A DNA stretch of 64,000 bases from Bacteroidales bacterium (GCA_017465225.1 JAFTWQ010000032.1:17147-81146), one strand, 5' to 3'; positions 23,352-33,325 are shown, counted from the stretch's first letter. A program made the numbers and translations. Notes: generated from the sequence alone by a model not told the origin.

Positions 23352-24977
23352 ATGAAAAAGACAGCTATCACTATCATACTCTCACTCGCAGCCGTATGCG
23401 CGCATGCCCAGACAGCATATGACGCACAGATGTTCAGCGAGAACGACTATGAGGGAACAGCCAGGACAATGGCAATGGGCAATGCATTCACAGCACTCGG
23501 AGGCGATCTCGGCTCGGTCGTGATCAATCCTGCGGGAAGCGCCGTGGCCAAGTACTCCCAGATCACCCTGACCCCTGCCCTCTCCATATCTACAAGCACC
23601 ACCCAGGGAGTTTCTCCATACACTGACGGGACGCTGCCATATTTCGAGAAGCAGGTAAGAAGCAACATGACCCGGTTTGGAATGCCGAATTTCGGCATGA
23701 CCATCAACTGGGACACCAACAGGAAGAGCGGTCTCAAGAACATGAGCTTCGGCTTTGTTGTCAACAGGACAGCCACATATAATGAGGACGTTTATGCCAG
23801 CGGCACAAACTCATCGACCTCGTTCATGGGTTCAATGGCATACGATGCGACAGTAAACGGATATCTTGGTTCGGAACTCAATGCTGACAATGCCTACAAT
23901 TACATGCCATGGAAGCCTGTGGTAGGCTACCAGAGCGGAATGATCTCCACTTTCGGAGGCTATGACGACCAGTTCGTAGGAGCCAGCGAGATCATCTTCG
24001 ACAATGGAGAAGTAGCAGTTGGAGGTCCTCTTGCACAGTCTTACGGAAGAAGGGCTACAGGCAGCAAGTATGATTATGTATTCAACGTAGGAGCCAACAT
24101 CTCGGATTTCATCTACCTCGGCGCAAACCTTGGCGTGACCTCGATCGAGTATGACTACAACGAGTATTTCATGGAGCGCGCCGTCGATCCTGCAGATTTC
24201 GAGATAATACTTGACAACGGAGATGTCCTGTATTTCAACGACATGCTGTACAAATATTCATACGGTGCCACAGGCAACGGATTCTACGGCAAGTTCGGTG
24301 TCATCGTGACCCCTGGAGCAGGATTCAGGTTCGGTGCCGCCATCCAGACTCCTACAATAAACACGATCACTGAGTACTGGCAGCAGGCCGGCGAGACCAC
24401 ATATACCGATTCTGGTTTCAATGCTTCCGCTACAAGCCCTGAAGGAAGAGGTTCATACACAATGGTATCGCCGTACAGAGCCAATTTCGGACTGGCATAC
24501 GCCATCGGTAAGGCAGGCGTGATCAGCGTGGACTACGAATTCAGCGATTTCGGCCAGATGAAATACAAGTCGGACAACTATACTGACAGAGAGTATTTCG
24601 AGGAAGTGAATGCCGACATCAGAGACAGGTTCGGAGTATCACATATGCTCAGGGCCGGAGCGGAGTTCAAGCCGATGAGCGGCCTCGCGATCAGAGCAGG
24701 ATACGGCCTTACTACTGGTTCGGAGAAATACAACGTATGGGGTGAGGAGCTTCCTGCAAGCATGAAGCACAATGTGGCATTCGGTATCGGTTACAGCTCG
24801 AAAAAGTCATTCTTCACCGACCTGGCCGTAAGAAGGACATTCCTGCCAGGCGAGTACTTCATGCCGTATGACGATTACATGTTCGACAACGACGGAAACA
24901 TAGTGGAGTTCGCTCCTGAGATCCTCAACAACAGAGGGCTCTGGAAGGTTCTCCTCACTTTCGGCTGGAGATTCTGA
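23352..24977 (+). CDS. FadL/OmpP1-like outer-membrane transport protein
   Basis: Protein of 541 residues with a signal peptide (MKKTAITIILSLAAVCAHA). The N-terminal part has ARTMAMGNAFTALGGDLGSVVINPAG, the hallmark of the FadL/OmpP1 (PF03349-like) barrels of Bacteroidetes, whose N-terminus plugs the pore. The last residues KVLLTFGWRF give an outer-membrane terminal strand ending in Phe. By family knowledge these channels pass hydrophobic molecules, but the substrate here is unknown. It is likely cotranscribed with the Trp/Tyr-repeat lipoprotein 20 bp upstream, and a family B hairpin follows the stop codon directly. Confidence 0.87.
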   Translation: MKKTAITIILSLAAVCAHAQTAYDAQMFSENDYEGTARTMAMGNAFTALGGDLGSVVINPAGSAVAKYSQITLTPALSISTSTTQGVSPYTDGTLPYFEKQVRSNMTRFGMPNFGMTINWDTNRKSGLKNMSFGFVVNRTATYNEDVYASGTNSSTSFMGSMAYDATVNGYLGSELNADNAYNYMPWKPVVGYQSGMISTFGGYDDQFVGASEIIFDNGEVAVGGPLAQSYGRRATGSKYDYVFNVGANISDFIYLGANLGVTSIEYDYNEYFMERAVDPADFEIILDNGDVLYFNDMLYKYSYGATGNGFYGKFGVIVTPGAGFRFGAAIQTPTINTITEYWQQAGETTYTDSGFNASATSPEGRGSYTMVSPYRANFGLAYAIGKAGVISVDYEFSDFGQMKYKSDNYTDREYFEEVNADIRDRFGVSHMLRAGAEFKPMSGLAIRAGYGLTTGSEKYNVWGEELPASMKHNVAFGIGYSSKKSFFTDLAVRRTFLPGEYFMPYDDYMFDNDGNIVEFAPEILNNRGLWKVLLTFGWRF

Positions 24978-25003
24978 TGTCATCCCCGGCATGATCGGGG
25001 ATC
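24978..25003. terminator. Family B repeat acting as hairpin between convergent genes
   Basis: ATCCCCG (24982-24988) pairs with CGGGGAT (24996-25002). It fills the whole 25-bp space between the stop codons of the FadL-like gene and wbqC, and CTTTTT follows a few bases later on the plus strand. It may terminate transcription from both sides. Confidence 0.65.
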
Positions 25004-25710
25004 TAAAGCTTTTTCAGATAAAGGATGCTGTCAGGTCCTTCGTTGAAAAGAAGGTCCATGATGGAAAGATTCGGATGGAAGCCGTATTTTCGGGAAAAGA
25101 CCTGGAAATACGGCTTTTCCAGTCCATTGTCAGCAAGGATCGTGTCCGGACGCTTAGGATGGATGACCTCCCTCAAGTCTTCGCAGGATATCATTTCTCC
25201 GCCTGCGCCGGTAAGGATTCCGTCTCTTGAATAGTCTTCAGTCAATCTCAGGTCCACCTTGATTCCGGTCTTATCTATAAAGAAACGCAGCAGAGCCATA
25301 TTCAGGTCGAAGAGCCTTTCCGGCCTGTCTTCAAATATGGCAAAGAACTCATCCTGATAATACTCGAAATAAGCAGAGGTGCGGTAGGCCGACACAATGG
25401 CCCTTTCATGCTGCTGGACCCATGGCTTGGAATAATCCACCTTTATTTCAGAAATCGGAAGCCTGTGGGTGCCGCCCTCGTGTACGATCGGGAAAGAAAG
25501 TGTCTGGACTCCGTCAGCCGCATAGAAACGGCAACGGTTACGATAGGACTGCTTCTGGTAATTCTCGCAGGCCTCTATATATACGACGGACGGAGACAGT
25601 TCCAGAGAACTGCCACCGTCCATTCTATTGCTCAAGCCCTCCATCTCCTCTGCCATTGCGGCAAAATAGGAAACGGGCGGAAGATATGCTGTTGAAAGGA
25701 GCTTCGGCAC
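25003..25710 (-). CDS. WbqC family protein
   Basis: Protein of 235 residues belonging to the WbqC-like family (PF08889), members of which lie in polysaccharide and lipid A regions. STAYLPPVSYFAAM at the N-terminus and NRCRFYAADGVQTLSFPI are typical. The GTG start is one base after the lpxA stop, so it is coupled to lpxA; an internal ATG (FAAMAEEM) would remove the conserved N-terminus. The biochemical role is not known to me. It is the last gene of the lpxD-lpxC-lpxA set. Confidence 0.83.
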   Translation of the reverse strand: MPKLLSTAYLPPVSYFAAMAEEMEGLSNRMDGGSSLELSPSVVYIEACENYQKQSYRNRCRFYAADGVQTLSFPIVHEGGTHRLPISEIKVDYSKPWVQQHERAIVSAYRTSAYFEYYQDEFFAIFEDRPERLFDLNMALLRFFIDKTGIKVDLRLTEDYSRDGILTGAGGEMISCEDLREVIHPKRPDTILADNGLEKPYFQVFSRKYGFHPNLSIMDLLFNEGPDSILYLKKL

Positions 25711-25711
25711 T

Positions 25712-26524
25712 TTAGTCGATGCTGCCCTTGGTCAGAGTATCAGCGCCTCTGATGATACCGCGCTTCGATCCTCTGATGAACTGTATGATGGTATCCCTCT
25801 CTTCAGATTCAGGGAAACCCGACTCGATCTTCGCGAGAGCGTCAGAGAAGTTGTTTCCGCTGCTGTAGATGATGTCATACATATCCTTGATGTTGCGGAT
25901 CTGGTCAGATGTGAATCCTCTTCTGCGGAGACCAACGATGTTCACGCCTGCATATGAGAGAGGCTCGCGGCCGCAGAGAACATATGGAGGTACGTCCTTG
26001 TTGATCTTGCATCCGCCGCCGATGAACGCATGCTTTCCGATCCTTGAGAACTGGTGTGCCACAGAGCTTCCGCCGATAGTAGCCCAGTCGTCAACGTCAG
26101 TCTCGCCTGCGATTCCCACGTAACTTACAAGAATACAGTTGTTTCCGACAGTACAGTCGTGAGCGACATGGGTATATGACATGAGAAGCACGTTGTTTCC
26201 GATCTTGGTCACTCCCCTTCCGCTGGCCTTTGTGCCACGGTTGATGGTCGCGCACTCACGGATGTTCACATTGTCACCGATCTCGACGTATGTGATCTCA
26301 CCGTCGAACTTGAGGTCCTGCGGGATTGCTCCGATTACTGCTCCAGGGAATACCGTGCAGTTCTTACCCATCTTGACATAGTTGAAGACAGTCGCATGAG
26401 GAAGAATCCTTGTTCCGTCTCCGATCTCTACGTGCTCTTCAATATATGCGTAAGGTCCTACTTCTACGTTCTCTCCGAGCTTTGCGTTCGGATGTACTGT
26501 TGCGAGTGGATGTATGTTTGCCAT
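25712..26524 (-). CDS. lpxA: UDP-N-acetylglucosamine O-acyltransferase
   Basis: First enzyme of lipid A synthesis, moving a hydroxyacyl chain from ACP to UDP-GlcNAc. The 270 residues form a left-handed beta-helix from hexapeptide repeats (IHPLATVHPNAKLGENVEVGPY and onward), with MSYTHVAHDCTVGNNC holding the catalytic His, then FIGGGCKINKDVPPYV. A helical C-terminal domain follows. It starts two bases after the lpxC stop codon. Confidence 0.96.
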   Translation of the reverse strand: MANIHPLATVHPNAKLGENVEVGPYAYIEEHVEIGDGTRILPHATVFNYVKMGKNCTVFPGAVIGAIPQDLKFDGEITYVEIGDNVNIRECATINRGTKASGRGVTKIGNNVLLMSYTHVAHDCTVGNNCILVSYVGIAGETDVDDWATIGGSSVAHQFSRIGKHAFIGGGCKINKDVPPYVLCGREPLSYAGVNIVGLRRRGFTSDQIRNIKDMYDIIYSSGNNFSDALAKIESGFPESEERDTIIQFIRGSKRGIIRGADTLTKGSID

Positions 26525-26526
26525 AT

Positions 26527-27432
26527 TTATAATGTTTTACGTACAGCCTTTGCTGCTGTTGTATTGATTCCATGTCCAGCCTTTTCCGCCGTTACCTTTG
26601 CCTTGAGGAAACCTCCGCAGAGTCTCAGGTCACCGATCAGGTCAAGCATCTTGTGTCTTGCACACTCGTTAGGGAATCTGAGGACCAGATTGCTGAGGTA
26701 TCCGTCCTCACGTACCTTCAGAGCCGGAACATTGAAGAGTTTCGACATCCGGTCGATCTGCTCATCGGTCACAGGGTGCTCCACGATCACGATGGCATTG
26801 TCGACATCTCCTCCCTTCACGAGGTTGTTGTTGAAGAGGAACTCGATCTCATGGAAGAACACGAAAGTCCTGCAGACTCCGATCTCCTCCGGATAAAGGA
26901 CGCTTTCATTCCACTGTGCATGCTGGACTCCCAGCACTCTCGAATTGAAATCGATCTTTATGTCATATGAGAACTCTTCCGCAGGCTCGATACGTACCAC
27001 AGAGCCCTTCTCATCGTTTCTGATCTCTACAGTCTCCTTGATCTCTATATATCTGCGCGGAGCGCCCTGCTGCTCGAATCCGTCTTTCCAGATGGCATCG
27101 ATATATGGCTTGGCACTTCCGTCAAGGATCGGCACCTCGACATTGTCAATATCTATGACAGCATTGTCAACTCCCATTCCGGTCAATGCCGAAAGGACAT
27201 GCTCTATAGTCGAGACTGATGCTTCTCCCGAAGATATTGTAGTACTCCTGGCTGTATTGGATACGTTCTCGGCAAGGGCCTCGACTATGGCATCGCTGCC
27301 GAGGTCTGTCCTCACAAAAACAATACCGGTATCAACCGGAGCCGGCTTTATCGTCATCTTTGCTACCCTTCCAGTATGAAGTCCTTTTCCTTCAAATGAA
27401 TAGCTTTTCTTTAAAGTCTGTTGAAACTGCAT
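26527..27432 (-). CDS. lpxC: UDP-3-O-acyl-N-acetylglucosamine deacetylase, not fused to FabZ
   Basis: Zinc deacetylase for the committed step of lipid A synthesis. Zinc ligands are seen as the His of TIEHVLSAL (about residue 80) and the His and Asp of ARHKMLDLIGDL; the later AEKAGHGIN holds the general-acid His. The length is 301 residues, the size of LpxC alone. In most Bacteroidetes the protein is about 460 residues, with a FabZ dehydratase domain fused to its end; here the frame stops right after the LpxC part and lpxA starts two bases later, so there is no room for FabZ. Confidence 0.95.
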   Translation of the reverse strand: MQFQQTLKKSYSFEGKGLHTGRVAKMTIKPAPVDTGIVFVRTDLGSDAIVEALAENVSNTARSTTISSGEASVSTIEHVLSALTGMGVDNAVIDIDNVEVPILDGSAKPYIDAIWKDGFEQQGAPRRYIEIKETVEIRNDEKGSVVRIEPAEEFSYDIKIDFNSRVLGVQHAQWNESVLYPEEIGVCRTFVFFHEIEFLFNNNLVKGGDVDNAIVIVEHPVTDEQIDRMSKLFNVPALKVREDGYLSNLVLRFPNECARHKMLDLIGDLRLCGGFLKAKVTAEKAGHGINTTAAKAVRKTL

Positions 27433-27457
27433 TACTTTTTATGTTCCTTTATTCGTC

Positions 27458-27484
27458 CCGGACGCTCCCTCGCGGCTAGTCCGG
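27458..27484 (-). promoter_or_regulatory. Hairpin in the lpxC leader
   Basis: CCGGAC and GTCCGG form a 6-bp stem with a 15-nt GC-rich loop, between the -7 box and the lpxC start. It might affect translation, but nothing more supports that. Confidence 0.3.
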
Positions 27485-27498
27485 TGCATTTTAGCCTG

Positions 27499-27506
27499 CA
27501 AAGATA
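27499..27506 (-). promoter_or_regulatory. Bacteroidetes-type -7 box of lpxC
   Basis: TATCTTTG on the minus strand is a perfect TAnnTTTG box about 65 bp before the lpxC start. No clear -33 element was found. It suggests that lpxC-lpxA-wbqC can be transcribed apart from lpxD. Confidence 0.5.
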
Positions 27507-27526
27507 GACAATATTTTTGTATATTC

Positions 27527-28513
27527 CTATTTACCAGCTTTTTTAAAGACAGCGTAGCTTCTGAGATAATCCTTGTAAGGGATTGCCGGAGTTCCCATGA
27601 AGACCTTTCCTTCCTCCTTGATGTTTCCGAGGATTCCGGCCTGGGCTCCTATGGTAGTATTGTCAGCGATGGTGATATGTCCGGCGATGCCGACCTGGCC
27701 TGCGATGATACAGTGCTCGCCGATCTTCGCTGAGCCTGCTATGCCGGTCTGGGCAGCCATGACCGTATTCTTTCCCACCTCTACATTATGCGCGATCTGA
27801 CAGAGGTTGTCGATCTTGACGCCCTTGCGGACTACCGTAGACCCCATCTGTGACTTGTCCACGCATGTATTCGCGCCTATCTCCACATCATCCTCAATGA
27901 TGACATTGCCGGTATGTTCGATCTTTTTCCATGTACCGTCCTCAAGCGGTGCGAATCCGAAACCGTCCGCTCCGATTACGGCATTTGCGTGAAGGATCAC
28001 ATTGTTTCCGATCACGCATCCAGGATAGATGCGCACTCCCGGGTAGATGATGCAATGCGAGCCGATGGTCACTCCGTCACCGACATAGACATTCTCATAT
28101 ATCTTCGAGTAATCGCCCACCACGGCATTCTTTCCCACATATGCGAAGTCGCCGATATAGACCTTCTTTCCGATCTTCGAGCTCCAGCGCACCTTGCTGT
28201 GACAGCCGCGGTATCTCTTGTATGAGCGCTTCTTTGCCGTAACATAATCCAGAAGGCTCGCTACAGCCGCATAGGCGTCTTCAACGCGGATCATTGTCGC
28301 AGGCACATTCTGCTTTGGCTCGAATGAATTGTTCACGATGATGATGTCTGACTTGCAGGTATAGACATACTGCTCGTATTTCGGGTTGGCGAAGAAGCTT
28401 ATGGCGCCGGGCTTTCCGGTCTCGATCCTCGCGAACGTAGTGACTGTCGCTTCAGGGTTGCCTTCTACTGTTCCACCCAGTATCTCAGCGATCTCTTTTG
28501 CTTTGAATTCCAT
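27527..28513 (-). CDS. lpxD: UDP-3-O-acylglucosamine N-acyltransferase
   Basis: Third lipid A enzyme, adding the N-linked hydroxyacyl chain. The 328 residues start [14 protein letters not shown]; a seven-residue longer start (28534) has no support. An N-terminal uridine-binding domain ([16 protein letters not shown]) is followed by hexapeptide repeats from about residue 105 ([22 protein letters not shown] and onward). [22 protein letters not shown] contains the catalytic His, and the C-terminal helix ends in VFKKAGK. Read divergently from rimP and separated from lpxC by a 94-bp spacer with its own promoter. Confidence 0.96.
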   Translation of the reverse strand: MEFKAKEIAEILGGTVEGNPEATVTTFARIETGKPGAISFFANPKYEQYVYTCKSDIIIVNNSFEPKQNVPATMIRVEDAYAAVASLLDYVTAKKRSYKRYRGCHSKVRWSSKIGKKVYIGDFAYVGKNAVVGDYSKIYENVYVGDGVTIGSHCIIYPGVRIYPGCVIGNNVILHANAVIGADGFGFAPLEDGTWKKIEHTGNVIIEDDVEIGANTCVDKSQMGSTVVRKGVKIDNLCQIAHNVEVGKNTVMAAQTGIAGSAKIGEHCIIAGQVGIAGHITIADNTTIGAQAGILGNIKEEGKVFMGTPAIPYKDYLRSYAVFKKAGK

Positions 28514-28538
28514 GTTATTGCAGGTTCGGGTCAATTAG

Positions 28539-28570
28539 TTTGCTTATTCTGAATTTAATTCTTACATTTG
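28539..28570 (+). promoter_or_regulatory. Promoter of rimP-nusA-infB
   Basis: TTTG (28539-28542), a 20-bp spacer and TACATTTG (28563-28570) match both boxes of the Bacteroidetes promoter consensus. It is the best promoter in the window. Confidence 0.75.
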
Positions 28571-28587
28571 CACCGTGAGAATGATTC

Positions 28588-28615
28588 AGGGGGCTAGGAA
28601 GCCCCCTTATTTTAT
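28588..28615 (+). promoter_or_regulatory. Terminator-like hairpin in the rimP leader
   Basis: AGGGGGCT and AGCCCCCT form a perfect 8-bp GC-rich stem with a 4-nt loop, followed by TATTTTAT. It lies between the promoter and the rimP start (28631), where an attenuator would be. It cannot be a terminator of lpxD, which is read the other way. Confidence 0.6.
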
Positions 28616-28630
28616 GCATTACCAGGAGCA

Positions 28631-29101
28631 ATGATGAAAGTTTCAGACATATTAGATGCAATCAGCGGCGAAATCGTTGCACGCGGTTGCTTCATTGTTG
28701 ACATTTCAGTCAGCAAAGATAATGATATTGTCCTTACCATCGAATCAGAAAATTCAAAAATCGAGCTGGACGACTGCGTTTCGCTCAGCAGATTCTTTGA
28801 AACGAAGTTCGACAGGGAGGTCGAGGACTATTCTCTTACGGTAAGCTCGGCAGGTCTCGACCAGCCGTTCAAGGTATTCAAGCAGTATCAGAAGGCTCTC
28901 GGCACAAAAGTCGAGGTGTCCCTCAAGGGCGGCAAAAAGATGGTAGCCGTGCTTGAAGCTGCGGACGAGGAGAGCATCACTCTGAAATATTCAGCGAAGG
29001 AAGCGGTCGAGGGAAAGAAGAAGAAAGAACTCGTAGAGCATGTGGACCGCTACACAATGGACCAGGTAAACGCCGTAAGGCCATTTATCGAATTTAATTA
29101 A
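28631..29101 (+). CDS. rimP: Ribosome maturation factor RimP
   Basis: Cytoplasmic protein of 156 residues that helps 30S assembly. DCVSLSRFFETKFD and YSLTVSSAGLDQPFKVFKQYQKALGTKVEV are the conserved parts; the second half is the SH3-like domain. Two adjacent ATG codons (28631 and 28634) are both possible starts. First gene of the rimP-nusA-infB operon, with nusA 15 bp downstream. Confidence 0.94.
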   Translation: MMKVSDILDAISGEIVARGCFIVDISVSKDNDIVLTIESENSKIELDDCVSLSRFFETKFDREVEDYSLTVSSAGLDQPFKVFKQYQKALGTKVEVSLKGGKKMVAVLEAADEESITLKYSAKEAVEGKKKKELVEHVDRYTMDQVNAVRPFIEFN

Positions 29102-29116
29102 ACAAAAAACATAGAA

Positions 29117-30370
29117 ATGGAAAAGATTGAGCTTAAAGACGCTTTTGCTGAGTTCAAGAACCAGAAGAACATCGACAGACCTACAATGATGGGTGTGCTC
29201 GAGGACGTGTTCAGGACTCAGATCACAAAGACTTACGGATCGGCAGACAACTTCGACATCATCATCAACATCGACAAGGGAGACTGCGAGATCTACTGGA
29301 ACAGAGAGGTCGTTGAAGAGGTTGAGGATCCTAACACAGAGATCGCGATCAACGACGAATCACTTGACGACGACTACGAGATCGGCGAGACTTTCGCGAA
29401 GAAGATCGAGCTCAAGGATTTCGGCCGCCGAGGCATCCTGAACATCCGTCAGAACCTCCAGGGCCGCATCATGGACATCGAGAAGGCAAACCTCTACAAC
29501 AAGTATGTGGGCAAGATCGGAGAGATCTTCACAGGCGAGGTTTACCAGACATGGGCAAAGGAAGTGCTCATCCTTGACGAGGACGGCAACGAGCTCCGTC
29601 TTCCGAAGTCAGAGCAGATTCCTGGCGAGCATTTCAAGAAGAACGACACAGTACGCGCGATAATCAAGAGCGTGGAGATGAAGAACAACACTACTCCATA
29701 CATCGTGCTTTCACGTACCACACCTGAGTTCCTCGAGAAGCTTTTCGAGAACGAGGTACCGGAGATCCTCGACGGCCTCATCACTGTAAAGAAGGTCGTA
29801 CGTATCCCTGGCGAGCGTGCGAAGGTTGCCGTAGAGTCATATGACGAGAGGATCGACCCTATCGGAGCATGTATCGGAGTGAAGGGTGCACGTATCATCG
29901 GCATCGTACGCGAGCTCCGCAACGAGAACATCGACGTGCTCCAGTGGACAAACAACACACAGCTCCTCATCCAGAGAGCGCTCAACCCTGCCAAGATCTC
30001 ATCTATCGTTCTCGGAGGAGAAGAGGACAAGATCAAGGTATACATGCTTCCTGACGAGGTCAAGAAGGGTATCGGTAAGGGCGGCTGCAACATCCGTCTT
30101 GCCGGTATGCTCGTAGGAAAGGAGATCGAGGTATGGAGAGAACTTCCGAAGGATGACGTCGATGCAGAGGAAGAGGATGTGCTCCTGAGCGAGTTCGACG
30201 ACGTGATCGACGCATGGGTCATCGAGCGCCTCCAGAGCATCGGATGCGACACAGCGAAGAGCGTGCTTGCACTTTCTTCAGCCGACATCGCCAGGAGGGC
30301 AGACCTCGAGGACGAGACCGTAGAGGAGATCATGGACATCCTCCGTGCGGAATTTGAAGACGAAGAGTAG
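29117..30370 (+). CDS. nusA: Transcription termination/antitermination factor NusA
   Basis: RNA polymerase-binding protein of 417 residues controlling pausing, termination and antitermination. Domains in order: N-terminal RNAP-binding domain (1-125), S1 domain (about 130-205, VGKIGEIFTGEVYQTWAKEV), KH1 and KH2 (about 220-350, DPIGACIGVKGARI and GKGGCNIRLAGMLVGKEIEVW). A C-terminal acidic helix-hairpin domain follows (IERLQSIGCDTAKSVLALS). NusA is known to control its own operon in E. coli; the leader hairpin upstream of rimP may be relevant. Confidence 0.96.
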   Translation: MEKIELKDAFAEFKNQKNIDRPTMMGVLEDVFRTQITKTYGSADNFDIIINIDKGDCEIYWNREVVEEVEDPNTEIAINDESLDDDYEIGETFAKKIELKDFGRRGILNIRQNLQGRIMDIEKANLYNKYVGKIGEIFTGEVYQTWAKEVLILDEDGNELRLPKSEQIPGEHFKKNDTVRAIIKSVEMKNNTTPYIVLSRTTPEFLEKLFENEVPEILDGLITVKKVVRIPGERAKVAVESYDERIDPIGACIGVKGARIIGIVRELRNENIDVLQWTNNTQLLIQRALNPAKISSIVLGGEEDKIKVYMLPDEVKKGIGKGGCNIRLAGMLVGKEIEVWRELPKDDVDAEEEDVLLSEFDDVIDAWVIERLQSIGCDTAKSVLALSSADIARRADLEDETVEEIMDILRAEFEDEE

Positions 30371-30392
30371 AAATCAATAAAGGGGTAATATA

Positions 30393-33251
30393 ATGGCAGA
30401 AATCAGATTAAGTAAACTTACAAAGCAATTCAGCATCGGACTTGCACGACTCGTTGATTTCCTCAACGAGAAGGGAGCCAACGTAGAGATGAATCCGAAC
30501 GCAAAGGTATCGGACGAATATCTGCCGGCTATCGAGGCGAAGTTCGGTGAAGACCTTAAACTTAAGAAGGACTCGGAGAAGGTTACGATCAAGCTCAAGG
30601 AAATCATTGAGATGGGATCGAAGAAGAAGCCGGGCCGTGAAGAAGAGGATGTGCCTGAAAGAGAGGTTGTGATCAAGAGCAATGCGCTCAACACAGAGGC
30701 TCCTAAGGTTCAGCCTGTTGAAGAAAAGACTGTGGCAGAGGTACAGCCGGAGCCTGTAAAGGAAGAACCAGCTCCAGTACAGCAGGAAGGCGGCCTCAAG
30801 ATAGTGGACAAGATTGACCTCTCGCAGTTCGACAAGAAGAAGCCGGCTGCAAAGGAGGAGGAGAAACCAGCACCGGAGCCTGTTGCAGAGCCGGAGACCG
30901 CCCCGACCCCAGCGGTAGAGCCTGCACAGCCGGAAGTGGAGGAGACTCCTGCAGAAGATGTGAAGGTCGCAGAGGAGAAGGTGGAAGAGGTCCAGGCGGA
31001 AGAGAAGCCGCAGCCACGTGAAGTGAAGATCGAGGTAGAACGTCTTGCAGGACCGAAGGTAGTCGACAAGATCGACCTGTCGCAGTTCGACAAGAAGAAG
31101 AAAAAGAAGAAGAGAGAGAGAATCGGCAAGGACGGAAGCCAGAAGGTGGACGTGACCAAGGTCGAGGCTGACAACAAGGTCAAGAAGGACAAGAATAAGG
31201 GCGGCCAGGGCCAGCAGCAGAACAACGGCCAGAAGCAGCAGCGTCCGAATGACCAGCAGCAGGGCAAGAACGGCAAGAAGAACCGCCGCGACCGCGGAGG
31301 CGACAAGTTCAAGCCTATGACTGAGGCCGAGCAGGAAGAGATGCAGAAGGAGATCCAGAAGCAGATCAAGGAGACATATGCAAGAATGAACGAGGGCAAG
31401 AAGCAGAACTTCGGAGCAAAGCACAGAAAGGAGAAGAGAGAGGCAGCCTCACAGAGGATGATGGAGGAGATGGAGATGCAGCAGCTCGAGCAGAAGGTGC
31501 TCAAGGTGACCGAGTTCGTGACTGTAAACGACCTTGCTACGCTGATGAACAACACTCCTGTGACCAAGGTCATCGGAGCCTGCATGAGCCTCGGCATGAT
31601 GGTATCCATCAACCAGCGTCTCGACGCTGAGACTCTCGTGCTTGTCGCCGAGGAGTTCGGATATGAGGTAGAGTTCGTTACAGCGAACCTTACTGACGCT
31701 ATCGCCCAGGGAGAGGCGGAGGATACAGAGGAGGATCTCCTCCCACGTCCACCTGTGATCACCGTGATGGGTCACGTTGACCACGGTAAGACTTCCCTCC
31801 TCGACCACATCCGTAACGCTAACGTGATTGCCGGTGAGGCCGGAGGTATCACACAGCATATCGGAGCATACAACGTACAGCTTCCGGACGGTCAGAGGAT
31901 CACATTCCTCGACACACCTGGTCATGAGGCGTTTACAGCGATGCGTGCCCGTGGTGCGAAGATGACAGACGTCGCCATCATCATTGTGGCGGCCGACGAC
32001 TGCATCATGCCGCAGACAGTCGAGGCTATCAACCATGCGCAGGCTGCAGGCGTGCCTATGGTATTCGCGATCAACAAGATAGACAAGGCCGGAGCTAATC
32101 CGGAGAAGATCCGTGAGCAGCTTTCCAACATGAACATCCTCGTAGAGGACTGGGGCGGCAAGTTCCAGTGCCAGGAGATCTCGGCAAAGAAGGGTATCAA
32201 CGTAGACCAGCTTCTCGAGAAGGTTCTCCTCGAGGCAGAGATGCTCGAGCTCAAGGCCAACCCTAACAAGAGGGCTGCCGGTGCTGTCATCGAATCATCA
32301 CTCGACAAGGGCCGCGGATATCTCGCGACAATCCTCGTTCAGAACGGAACACTCCGCGTAGGTGACGTAATGCTCTCAGGATGCTATACAGGTAAGGTGA
32401 AGGCTATGTTCAACGAGCGTGGACAGAAGGTTGAGGAGGCCGGTCCTTCGACACCGGTTTCAGTGCTCGGTCTTAACGGAGCTCCGACTGCAGGTGAGAC
32501 ATTCGTGGTGATGGCTGACGAGAAGGAGGCAAAGGATATCGCCAACAAGCGTGAGCAGCTCATCCGTATCCAGGGCATCAAGACCCAGAAGCATATGACT
32601 CTCGAGGAGATCGGACGCCGTATCGCTATCGGAAACTTCAAGGAGCTCAACGTCATCGTCAAGGGAGACGTGGACGGATCGGTGGAGGCCCTTTCAGACT
32701 CTATCATCAAGCTTTCTACAGAGGAGGTTCGCGTGAATGTGATCCACAAGGCTGTCGGAGCTATTTCAGAGTCGGATATCCTGCTCGCTGCAGCTTCGGA
32801 TGCGATCATCATCGGTTTTCAGGTACGTCCTATGCCTTCTGCAAGAAAGCTTGCAGAGAAGGAGGAGATCGAGATCCGTCTGTATTCAGTCATCTACGAC
32901 TGCATCAACGAGCTCAAGAGCGGTATCGAGGGTATGCTCGAGCCTGAGCAGAAGGAGGTTGTCACTGCAACCGCCGAGGTTCAGGAGACCTTCAAGATCT
33001 CGAAGGTGGGTACCATCGCAGGATGTATCGTCCGCGAAGGAAAGCTCCAGAGGACTGCGAAGGTGCGCGTTATCCGCGACGGTATCGTTGTCTACACCGG
33101 CGAGCTCGGATCACTCAAGAGATTCAAGGACGATGTCAAGGAAGTTCACATGGGTATGGACTGCGGTCTCAACATCCAGGGCTACAACGACATCAAGATC
33201 GGCGACGTCGTCGAGGCCTACACGATCGAAGAGATCAAGAGGACACTCTAA
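30393..33251 (+). CDS. infB: Translation initiation factor IF-2
   Basis: GTPase of 952 residues that places initiator tRNA on the 30S subunit. The N-terminal IF2N domain ([29 protein letters not shown]) is followed by about 300 residues of Glu/Lys/Pro-rich linker. The linker contains [13 protein letters not shown] twice (near residues 139 and 225). The G domain starts near 455: GHVDHGKTS (P-loop, 460-468), DTPGHEA and NKID. Domain II, III and IV follow, ending in [24 protein letters not shown] strong hairpin follows the stop codon. Confidence 0.97.
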   Translation: MAEIRLSKLTKQFSIGLARLVDFLNEKGANVEMNPNAKVSDEYLPAIEAKFGEDLKLKKDSEKVTIKLKEIIEMGSKKKPGREEEDVPEREVVIKSNALNTEAPKVQPVEEKTVAEVQPEPVKEEPAPVQQEGGLKIVDKIDLSQFDKKKPAAKEEEKPAPEPVAEPETAPTPAVEPAQPEVEETPAEDVKVAEEKVEEVQAEEKPQPREVKIEVERLAGPKVVDKIDLSQFDKKKKKKKRERIGKDGSQKVDVTKVEADNKVKKDKNKGGQGQQQNNGQKQQRPNDQQQGKNGKKNRRDRGGDKFKPMTEAEQEEMQKEIQKQIKETYARMNEGKKQNFGAKHRKEKREAASQRMMEEMEMQQLEQKVLKVTEFVTVNDLATLMNNTPVTKVIGACMSLGMMVSINQRLDAETLVLVAEEFGYEVEFVTANLTDAIAQGEAEDTEEDLLPRPPVITVMGHVDHGKTSLLDHIRNANVIAGEAGGITQHIGAYNVQLPDGQRITFLDTPGHEAFTAMRARGAKMTDVAIIIVAADDCIMPQTVEAINHAQAAGVPMVFAINKIDKAGANPEKIREQLSNMNILVEDWGGKFQCQEISAKKGINVDQLLEKVLLEAEMLELKANPNKRAAGAVIESSLDKGRGYLATILVQNGTLRVGDVMLSGCYTGKVKAMFNERGQKVEEAGPSTPVSVLGLNGAPTAGETFVVMADEKEAKDIANKREQLIRIQGIKTQKHMTLEEIGRRIAIGNFKELNVIVKGDVDGSVEALSDSIIKLSTEEVRVNVIHKAVGAISESDILLAAASDAIIIGFQVRPMPSARKLAEKEEIEIRLYSVIYDCINELKSGIEGMLEPEQKEVVTATAEVQETFKISKVGTIAGCIVREGKLQRTAKVRVIRDGIVVYTGELGSLKRFKDDVKEVHMGMDCGLNIQGYNDIKIGDVVEAYTIEEIKRTL

Positions 33252-33269
33252 TCCTCTTCATCATAAATC

Positions 33270-33307
33270 AAGACCGGCTGTTCCGACGAAACGGAACAGC
33301 CGGTCTT
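33270..33307. terminator. Strong hairpin between infB and the NCS2 permease
   Basis: AAGACCGGCTGTTCC and GGAACAGCCGGTCTT form a perfect 15-bp stem with an 8-nt loop. It lies between two convergent genes and can end transcription from both sides, though the T-run after it is weak. Confidence 0.85.
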
Positions 33308-33325
33308 GGTTTATTCATGCCCCTC

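Noticed and set aside
26525-26526. Frameshifted FabZ domain after lpxC
   Set aside because: lpxA starts two bases after the lpxC stop, so no remnant can exist there.
30408-31762. Long minus-strand frames opposite the infB linker (338 and 350 codons)
   Set aside because: They result from the Glu/Lys/Pro-rich codon pattern of the infB linker on the other strand; composition is Leu- or Ser-rich without any domain.
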